From Sabellastarte sp. h YS-2021 (taxonomy: Eukaryota > Annelida > Polychaeta > Sabellida > Sabellidae): DNA of 64,000 bases. The DNA lies in NCBI GenBank assembly GCA_964017235.1, contig OZ024934.1:90052706-90116705 (forward strand). The letters are read 5' to 3'. How positions within the stretch are numbered: the first letter of the stretch is position 1; each line of letters begins with the position of its first letter. The translations under genes and the position numbers were made by a program. The notes below the pieces were generated by a model. The model had not been told where the DNA came from. It worked only from the letters and a program-made list of their open reading frames with translations, and did not search any database. Positions 58,701 through 64,000 of the stretch are shown one piece after another.

Positions 58701-61700
58701 TCCAATCTGCTGCTAACCAAAACATTTGCTAAAAGAACTGATGTATTAAGGTCTAAAAGGGGACAAATTCTGTAGAGGTCTCTCGGATGAACTCTGGTGG
58801 ACTTTATGACCTGTGACACATGGTCTGAGAATGAGAAATTGGAGTCGAACACCACTCCAAGGTTCCTGACACTTTGAGCTGGTGAGACCTGATTACCGAG
58901 AATATTGATTGAAAAGTGAGGAAGGAGTTGTTTACGGTTATTTTTAGAGCCTATCAGAATAAACTCAGTTTTGTCAGGGTTAAGTTTTAATTTGTTTGCG
59001 AACATGAAATTTTGAATGTCGTTTAGGCAGTTTTCTAGTTTTTGTATAGAGAGAGAGAAATTTGTTGGTCAGAGTGTTATGTATAACTGGGTGTCATCGG
59101 CGTAGAAATGGTAGTTAATGCTACTGTGAGACTGAATGATTGAGCTAATTGGGTTAGTGTAGAGGGAAAAAAGAACTGGACCAAGGACGGAGCACTGGGG
59201 GACACCATACTGGAGTGCAGCAGGATGTGAAAGTGTGCTACCTACCTTGACCGAGTGTGTCCTTCCCAACAGGTATGATTTGAACCAGCCAAGTGCTTGT
59301 TCACTGATACCATAGTAAACAGTGAGTCTGTCCAGGAGAATGGTGTGGTCAATGGTATCGAACGCGGTGGATAGATCCAAAAGGATAAGGGCTGTAACAG
59401 ACCCTTTGGCCATATTGATGAGAATGTCGTTGTGTATGTTTAGGAGAGCACTTTCGGTTGAATGGTGTTTTCTATAGGCTGATTGGAAGGCAGTCATAAG
59501 GCCAGCTTTATCAAGGTGAGTTTGTAGCTGGACTGCCACTACCCTTTCAAGTATCTTTGAAATGAAGTTCAGATTGGAGACAGGCCTATAGGTTTTGAAG
59601 ATTTCTTTTCTTTTTTTGAGGATGGAAATAACATGGGCCTGCTTGAAGAAATTAGGACACTTGCCTTGTTCAAGGGAAGCATTAATTATTGAAGTGATGG
59701 GGGTGATGAGAATATCCAGATAATCAAGAACAAGAAAAGTGGGCCAAGGATCAAGGGAACATGATTTACTTGGAGAGTTCATAATAATTTTCGTTACTTT
59801 ATCCTCGGTTACAGTAGAGAAAGTGGAAAGCATGGGGGGAGGATAGTTTCGGGAGATGTGTTGTGACTTCAGAGAAGTAGGAAAAACTGATCGTATTTTT
59901 TCAATTTTTTCAGTGAAGAACTCCACAAATCTGTCAGCCAAGAGCCGAGGGGGATTAATTGATCATAGCATCTTGACTGGCAGTCTATGTAACACATCAC
60001 CAAGTACTCGCCATAATTTTTGGGGGTCATGGTGGTTATCCTGAATTTTTGCTTTAAGAAATTCGGATTTGGCCTGCATGCAGATTCTGTTGTATTGGTG
60101 GACTTTCTGCATGTATTGAGATCTATTGAAGTGAGATTTACTTCTGCGCCAAATCCTTTCAAGCAAATGCTTGGTTTCCTTTGCCGCAATTACAGCTTCG
60201 TTAACCCATCCTGGGATGTACTTCGCCTTGGTATGTTTGGTATGAAGTGGTGCATGTTTGTCAATGAGGGTGGTTAAGGTGGTATGATATTGTTCGTAGA
60301 GAGTATCAGCTTCCTTGGACGGATTATTGATTAGATCAGAAGCTATGAGATCTGTTTTCATTTTCTCTTTATTGATTTTGTGATATTTACAAAAGGTAAC
60401 AGTAGCACTGATTTGGGATCTAGGAGTTGGGAGATTTAGTGAGCAGGTAATTGAAAAAAGCATCAGTGGTATGGACATTAGAAATGTTGTCATTATTGGA
60501 TATGGTCAAGAGGTCGAGAATATATCCATAAATATGAGTGGGGAAGTTTACTTTCTGAGTTAAATCAAATGAGTCAATCAATGAGATAAAGGTTTTTGAA
60601 TTTAAGGATGTTGATTCAAGGTGAAAATTAAAGTTGCTGATGATCACCAGATCATCTGTCAAGTTCATGTTCATCTAAGTCACTAAGTACAGTACATCTA
60701 TTGCCAAGGAGAAGTTTATTGGGCTTCGAGGGACCTTAACTTTCTGACCCTGACTCATATCCCTAGTTCCAAGATAAGTACTCTGCTGGCCATTGTTATT
60801 AAACCTCTAGACTTGATAATCATACATTTACAAACTTTTTATTCAAACATCTGCTCTCATTGCCTTTTCTATTTCTGTCTAGCTTGTGACAGAATTATTT
60901 ATTGCCAACAGAAACAGTGGAATTGTGAAAATCTACTAGTAGATGGCACATGAGCAGCTTTTGATTTTTGCAATCTTTTGTGGGATGGTGCTCAAGCTTG
61001 TTGGCAGATGTGCTTCAGTAGCATATTTTGCCACTTATGATATCCCTGCTTCTTACATGTCCCTTTATTAAATTCAAAACAAGGCACAATTTTAATATAT
61101 TTACTTTTGATCCAGAAACCCCTGACTGTTTCGAGGATGTATGGGCGTATCTCTTACGTATTTTGTATGATATCTTCCAGATTTTGCCCTGAGACCACCC
61201 CGTTCTGCATGCAATGCAGGGGCACACTGTGGCCACCTTTGCAGCCTCCCAGCTATAATCACATGCATCTTATAAAAGCCCTGTTAAGTACTCGATCATA
61301 TTTTCCCTGACAATGTGATTCTGTTCTTCCTGCCTAATACTAAGAAACCTAGGAACCATCGGTATGTGATTAGTGGGTCATATGATGGTCCCTTACAAAT
61401 GTTCCCCTCAAAAGCCAAATGTTGGGGTTTCGTGTACACACGACCCCTCATTGTAATATTTGCAAACTTTTTGCTCTGTTGGTTCTAAGGAATTACATGG
61501 GAATTTGTCATGGCCACCTTTGAAGCTGATCGCCGATTTATGGCCCACTGTGTTGTATCTGCCCATGACAAATTCCCTTGCTCTACCTTATTCTTTGAGT
61601 TCGCCTAAGCTGACCTCACTGCCGTCCATGGAAGAGACCTGATATGACCTGCATAAATGCCTGTTTCGACAACACTGGGTCTTGTATTTGGTTTACGGTC

Positions 61701-63780
61701 ATCAAGTGCCCCTCTATCCATTGGGGATGTGAATTCATTGTAAGTAACTCGCTTCTTTCCACTCCCTGCATGAAAACCTTCATTTACCCATCTCAACTGG
61801 GGGAGAGCAGTGATTACGTCTGTCGTGCTGTACCACCCTGACTTCTTAGGTAAAAGGTGCCTGTCTTGCATTGAATCCATTCTGGCTTGCTATTTATATG
61901 ATGCTACAAGCTGAGTGACTGCTTGTGATACTGTGGGATCTGGCAGAATTATGCCCCTATTCCCTTCACTTAAGTGCTCTTATGTATTTGTCACTGCCAA
62001 TGATGAGAGACCTGGGAATGATGGCTGAGCTCTAGGTGAAGTGTTTCCTTTTATGCTACTGGATGTACTGCTTGACTCCTGCTGGATTTCCATCCCGCAC
62101 CCCCAATGTGAGTAGCAGTGTGAGGTGCAAGCTGACTATGATATGGAAAGTTGCCTTAATGTGCTCGTTGGTTAATCAAAGGAATTGGCTTTCCCTGTTC
62201 CAACTGGTCTACCCACTTCATTAGATTTTGGTTGGATTGTTCAATTCTTTGTAGATATTCAATACTGGTACCATCAGTGGTGGACAAGGCACTCTGTATT
62301 GCCGAGGAATTAGTATTCTTTGGGGCTGTACTTGTACCTGAGTTGTAGCGATGTAAGATCCATCTAAATTTGAGTGTTTTCTTGCTTACTTTGTGGAAAT
62401 CCACTCCCAAGCATATGCTGTCACTCTTCTCCTCGATATTTTTTTTTACTCAAAATTTGATTGTGTTCTTGCTTTCTTTGTGGAAATCCACGCCCAAGCA
62501 GATGCTGTCACTCTTCTCCTCGAACTTTTTTGGGGGTTTCCAACATCCTAAGGTATCGGGTATAGTCCACGTAAGACAACTTTGCTAAAATCCTGTAAAA
62601 TGATTAGCTTCAACTCAAATATTTTCTCTTTTGTGGTGAAATTTCCATGTGGTTTGTTTGCTTTGTAAATTCTAAATGACCTATGTCAAGTTACCTGACA
62701 AATGAGCAGAAAAATAAACGTATCTGATTGGTTGTCCCAAATAAACACAATGAGATGGACCTAAGAAATTAAGGTAATATGAAAACTGCCCTAGCAGGCT
62801 GCTAACATGGCTGCCTCGCAAACTTTTCACGTTCAGCTGAGAAAGTAAGAGATCTGGGTGTCTTGTTTGATGCCGATTTCTGTTTTGCAGAGCATATATC
62901 TGTTTGCAAGAATTCTTTCTTTTGCACAGTTGCTCTGTCTCAGACATATCTGACAATTGATGGTGCTGTACTTGCTGCAGAAGCTCTTGTGGGTTGGATT
63001 ACTGCAAGTTCCTTTTCAGAAGTTTACAATGCAATTAATATTACAGAAGACAGGACGGCAAAACAAAAGGTTCCCCAGCTTAGTACACCTTGCACAAATC
63101 AAAGAAATTTGGTCATAATTTCATTATGATGCTCCTAAAATCTGGATGATGATGTTAGTTCAGTTTCTTTGTCACCTCCTTTATGAAGAAGCTCAAATCA
63201 TATTTTGTTCTACAAGGCCCTTTCCATTATGGTTTTATAAAGCTGCTGTCTCTGTAGGAAACCACCATTACTATAAACTGTTATAAAACATTGACAGATT
63301 AAGTGCTATAAATGTCATGGATAGAACAGAATGAAAAAGAATAGACAGTCTATAATCATATATAAGCTTTCTTTAACTTAGTCTTAATTTTCTGAAGCTT
63401 ACCCGAAGTATGGCCTGCTTTCTAAGAGCAGATAAAAATTCCTCGATTTAAGACTGGTAAAAAAACAAAATAAGATTAAGATAAAAAAGGTTTCATTGGA
63501 CACAGAAAAAGATCACCTGTGGGATGATACTTGATTCAAGCTTAAATTACCCATGTTACTAGTCTAGGAAAAGATGCTTAACTCATTTTTATACATTAAG
63601 TTCAGATATATCTGTGGTATTTATTTTAGCCTTGGCTTTACCTATGGTACATATGTTGGTCCCTGTCGAGGAGGGACAGGAGGAACTGCACAAACCATTT
63701 CACTGAACCCTGGTGAATTCATCACCCGCATCAATGGGACTTTGACTGCAGACTTCGTAGATACTGGCATACTAAGTAGC
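46655..63780 (+). CDS. Secreted Cys-rich/jacalin lectin (gene C, first five exons, 3' end outside)
   Basis: Exons 46655-46730, 55039-55107, 55486-55515, 55936-56065 and 63630-63780 join in frame (phases 1,1,1,2,0) with GT-AG borders. They encode a signal peptide, a short Cys-rich segment, a 10-residue linker and two thirds of a jacalin-like domain. The last exon (as in genes 0 and A) must lie beyond 64000. The phases of the three exons it shares in position with gene A are identical, which shows common origin. PAN domains are absent. Introns 1 (8.3 kb) and 4 (7.6 kb) are swollen by retroelements. Likely a secreted sugar-binding protein; ligand unknown. Confidence 0.75.
46731..49399. other. 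Intron 1 of gene C, left part, no exon seen
   Basis: No exon in the required phase. The frames at 46799, 47123 and 48202 have no domain signal. At 47095 and 49412 a 20-base string (caattttatttacatgttag) recurs, the second time at the 3' flank of the DIRS element. Confidence 0.4.
49495..50432 (-). pseudogene. Tyrosine recombinase of DIRS copy 2, frameshifted
   Basis: Two overlapping frames (50432-49962, then 50022-49495). The first holds the core-binding domain ('AHRPSTTMAHTRHFKTVLAF', 'FLQFLYENCLSPKVIKNYLF'). The second has 'FAPPGAHLIIKWTKTLQ' and 'GKGFHTFRRSG', the H-x-x-R box. A further shift after RRSG breaks the C-terminus. Family role: integrates the circular cDNA by recombination. Confidence 0.75.
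50566..51951 (-). CDS. Reverse transcriptase-RNase H of DIRS copy 2
   Basis: 461 codons open throughout. RT motif A 'AKIDVAQAFLNLRV' and motif C 'FPYIDDYILV' are intact. RNase H residues are visible in 'LHVDASLTGLGG', 'GHLEMLNIVVAL' and 'FFCDNWAAVQV'. The frame begins at a TTG codon with no upstream Met, and a stop lies about 26 codons further upstream, so the natural product was probably part of a longer protein. It is the best preserved transposon frame in the window. Confidence 0.85.
   Translation of the reverse strand: MISDAAKLGNKNINHFLARQFPKAVDQYLQKESDLGAILWPLDPPEDLKIHCSPLLTHPKDFDKCRIILDLSYASVNDFVHKDRFDGCEFTLRVLSIDDIVQEIRRHEYDVSLAKIDVAQAFLNLRVDPADALNFGIKWPGHTYLISAVAFRWTHGAAAYQLLSDAIAFFMKQQGHKMFPYIDDYILVTLEDQADEAFTYLSRLLDELGLPMNSDKKTPPTKVMTCLGIKIDILANTLSIDAQKLEAIHRECIQISHKKFLSRRAFQSLLGKLLYIHKCVEPSRTFINRMLALFRMNHRVAGIYLTEEFHKDLTWFITFLPSFNGITYIEEINITEDRTLHVDASLTGLGGIWGEGVYATPVSPIVGKKLKIGHLEMLNIVVALRLWASEWAHSAVKFFCDNWAAVQVVKTGKTKDAFLGACSRNIWLLIATYDIDLQIEHIMGKKIFMLMHCLEFTLVSM
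52280..52774. mobile_element. 495-bp TIR element with 9-bp target duplication (Mutator-like)
   Basis: Inverted ends of about 100 bases (52280-52382 and 52676-52774): tagaccgagtttctgtccc outside, through gcgagggacagag, to gtac-ttg and tgtgtaaat inside. The flanks are tcagtgacc at 52271-52279 and again at 52775-52783. Long TIRs plus a 9-bp duplication fit Mutator-like (MULE) elements. There is no transposase. It interrupts the ORF1 frame of DIRS copy 2, which becomes continuous across the junction when the insert is ignored. Confidence 0.85.
52784..53753 (-). pseudogene. ORF1/gag-like region of DIRS copy 2
   Basis: Consecutive minus-strand frames 53753-53487, 53509-53255, 53330-53088 and 53091-52784. 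The first begins 'MLQKLHDSNKTLAQCLDRVE' and contains NQRS, resembling copy 3 ('YLQRIEQSNQNLMKWVDQLE', NQR). A C run (53493-53507) gives a Gly stretch and a likely slippage frameshift. No catalytic motif. Confidence 0.5.
53866..54021 (-). mobile_element. Second-family tRNA-derived SINE with 14-bp target duplication
   Basis: Minus strand: head aggtcctcagtggcctagtg, box B gggttcgagtccc, end gttgaacgggacgtaaaacc. It is flanked by tctggtggactagg at 53852-53865 and 54022-54035, identical. A young copy. Confidence 0.9.
54110..54182. repeat. Inverted repeat with 35-bp arms
   Basis: acatacaaaccgactgacca on the left mirrors tggtcagtcggattgtatgt on the right around a short T-rich loop, with about three mismatches. 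A (TGTA)n run follows. No TIR flanks seen. Confidence 0.7.
54330..54900 (+). repeat. Degenerate tandem repeat, period about 153 bp
   Basis: cactgttgagtaaatcactt (54631) and cactgttgagcaaatcactt (54784) start two well-kept units, each with gcatttaga-tattttgttg and tgtagctcattccatagctg. One or two poorer units precede them (ctgagtaaatgacttataac near 54336). Confidence 0.75.
55039..55107 (+). CDS. Gene C exon 2: short Cys-rich segment
   Basis: 69 bases, phase 1-1, acceptor tgttttag, donor gtgagt. Reads TTTEPCNYCCKPNDDVYDEC, then YKG and a split Cys: C-x2-C-C-x9-C-x3-C. No named domain recognised. It takes the position of the PAN domains of gene A. Confidence 0.7.
55486..55515 (+). CDS. Gene C exon 3: 10-residue micro-exon
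   Basis: 30 bases, phase 1-1, between ttctcattttag and gtaatg: CSGDIDFNIV. It keeps the frame between exons 2 and 4 and shares GDID-like acidity and phase with the acidic exon of gene A. The short length makes it the least certain exon. Confidence 0.6.
55936..56065 (+). CDS. Gene C exon 4: jacalin domain, first part
   Basis: 130 bases, phase 1 in and 2 out, acceptor atcatag, donor gtaaag. EGKCIIDYGPVGGNGGAAA, DQDLFFDYGEITAVRINAG, LYID, then a split codon. GP-GG-GG start and the I-x-I strand are clear jacalin marks; the Cys of GKC matches GIC in gene A. Confidence 0.85.
56700..56840. mobile_element. Foldback element with 44-bp arms
   Basis: Left arm 56700-56743 (ataggaataaaagacaaatt...) and right arm 56797-56840 pair with three mismatches. 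The centre has a second small palindrome (agccc-ttc-gggct). It ends in rnaataaag-like sequence, as does the hairpin at 28132, so the two may be relatives. Confidence 0.7.
57294..57345. mobile_element. Solo end of the GGGCCGATTTGG MITE
   Basis: ggggctgatttgtcaagggc, ggtaaagggccgatttgtcc, agctcc: reverse complement of the left end of the MITE at 23883. The other end is not seen. Confidence 0.6.
57518..57780 (-). other. Open minus-strand segment, unrecognised
   Basis: About 80 codons with a protein-like mix ('QPNNVFLPIDNFGCRDKNLP', 'RPRIVIFDPNFDPVKFHHFI'), without a stop inside. It has no splice context in the lectin gene and lies among transposon debris, so a piece of an element is the best guess. 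Confidence 0.3.
58072..60690 (-). mobile_element. Large 5'-truncated L2/CR1-like LINE, antisense in gene C intron 4
   Basis: The 3' end is a pentamer tail (taatctaatctaatctaatc on +) at about 58072-58092. Minus-strand frames give, in order: the end of an APE-type endonuclease (60674-60420: 'DDLVIISNFNFHLES', 'VNFPTHIYGYILDLL'), a linker (60493-59963), RT (59941-59069) and the C-terminus (59005-58547: 'VRNLGVVFDSNFSFSDHV', 'LEYCNSLFLSL'). It is broken by frameshifts between these blocks. Confidence 0.85.
59069..59941 (-). pseudogene. Reverse transcriptase block of the LINE
   Basis: 290 open codons: 'SPSKSCSLDPWPTFLV', 'RPVSNLNFISKILERVVA', 'LLDLSTAFDTIDHTILLDRL', 'YGVPQCSVLGPVLFSLYT', 'FYADDTQLYI'. 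The catalytic Asp residues are present, but the PQG of the PQGSVLGP box is PQC, and the frame breaks at its end, so activity is unlikely. Confidence 0.8.
60700..62580 (-). mobile_element. DIRS-like ORF1 fragment, copy 3
   Basis: Minus strand 62410-62156 encodes 'YLQRIEQSNQNLMKWVDQLE' and NQRAH, resembling copy 2's ORF1 start. Further frames (61880-61605) have no known motif. RT and recombinase are absent: the fragment ends where the LINE begins (60690). It contains an 87-bp tandem doubling at about 62366-62540. Confidence 0.45.
62366..62540 (+). repeat. Tandem duplication, two units of 87 bp
   Basis: tttgtggaaatccactccca and tttgtggaaatccacgccca lie 87 bases apart, each followed by agcagatgctgtcactcttc or its near copy. 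Confidence 0.85.
62840..63230 (+). mobile_element. Decayed LINE RT C-terminus
   Basis: 'KVRDLGVLFDADFCFAEHIS' near 62843-62900 corresponds to VRNLGVVFDSNFSFSDHV of the large LINE, and 'YDAPKIW' near 63128 to the DAP-WN block. Frames are broken. Confidence 0.65.
63630..63780 (+). CDS. Gene C exon 5: jacalin domain, middle part
   Basis: 151 bases, phase 2 in and 0 out, acceptor tttattttag, donor gtaaga. The split codon becomes Cys, as in gene A. LGFTYGTYVGPCRGGTGGTA, ISLNPGEFITRINGTLTADF, VDTGILSS. Strong jacalin pattern (GPC-GG-GG, EFI-x-I-x-G). Confidence 0.85.
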
Positions 63781-64000
63781 GTAAGATTTCATTTTTGTGA
63801 AAAACATTCAGAAACATATCATAAAACATTAAAAGTAATACTATGAAGACCTTTATAATGAATACTGGGGTAAATTGTATAGTGGCAAAGATTAAAATTG
63901 TGGTAAAACCATTGTTTGGACTGGGTTTTAACTATTACCATTGCTAAATGTTGGAAGAACATTTATGCATGTTAGGGCATAGAAACGGTTTCCCAAAGCC

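Noticed and set aside
1-64000. CRISPR arrays, bacterial operons, ribosome binding sites, phage
   Set aside because: Introns, TATA boxes, polyadenylation signals and LINE/SINE content show a eukaryotic nuclear genome; no spacer-repeat array seen.

Overview
The window is eukaryotic and AT-rich. Its genes are split into small exons with clean GT-AG introns, its promoters carry TATA boxes, and its spacers are full of retrotransposon and foldback debris. tRNA-derived SINEs ending in the 'tttatttggggttttacgtcgctttcaaca' type of tail, DIRS-type tyrosine-recombinase retroelements and L2/CR1-like LINEs suggest a lophotrochozoan, most likely a mollusc. That assignment rests on recall of such repeats, not on a search.

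The backbone is a head-to-tail array of secreted lectin genes, all on the + strand. (0) The last exon of a jacalin-like lectin gene lies at 508-657; the rest is left of the window. (A) A complete eight-exon gene spans 11410-20884. All its splice phases agree and it encodes 351 residues: signal peptide, PAN/Apple domain, acidic linker, second PAN/Apple domain, jacalin-like (ZG16-type) beta-prism. (B) A tandem duplicate at 28726-33404 keeps the signal exon, half of PAN1, the acidic exon, PAN2 and the last jacalin exon, but lacks exons 5-7 and has a mutated TATA box. (C) A more distant paralogue starts at 46655 and runs off the right edge. It has a short Cys-rich segment instead of PAN domains, followed by a jacalin domain whose intron phases match gene A.

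A and B lie in a segmental tandem duplication (about 4188-15060 and 24243-31260). Because the copies can be aligned by eye, many insertions can be ordered in time. One SINE (intron 7 of genes 0 and A) predates the 0/A split. An antisense LINE later entered it in A only. SINEs, MITEs and a 75-bp perfect hairpin are private to A or B.

The stretch from about 33.5 to 46.5 kb and the long introns of gene C are repeat graveyards. They hold three DIRS-like (Ngaro/PAT-type) fragments, one with a 461-codon open RT-RNase H frame, a 495-bp Mutator-like element with a 9-bp target duplication nested inside one of them, decayed LINEs, tandem duplications and foldback elements.

The genes probably act as secreted carbohydrate- or glycoprotein-binding proteins (PAN for protein or glycan contacts, jacalin for sugar). 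No ligand can be read from the sequence. All similarities were judged by eye.
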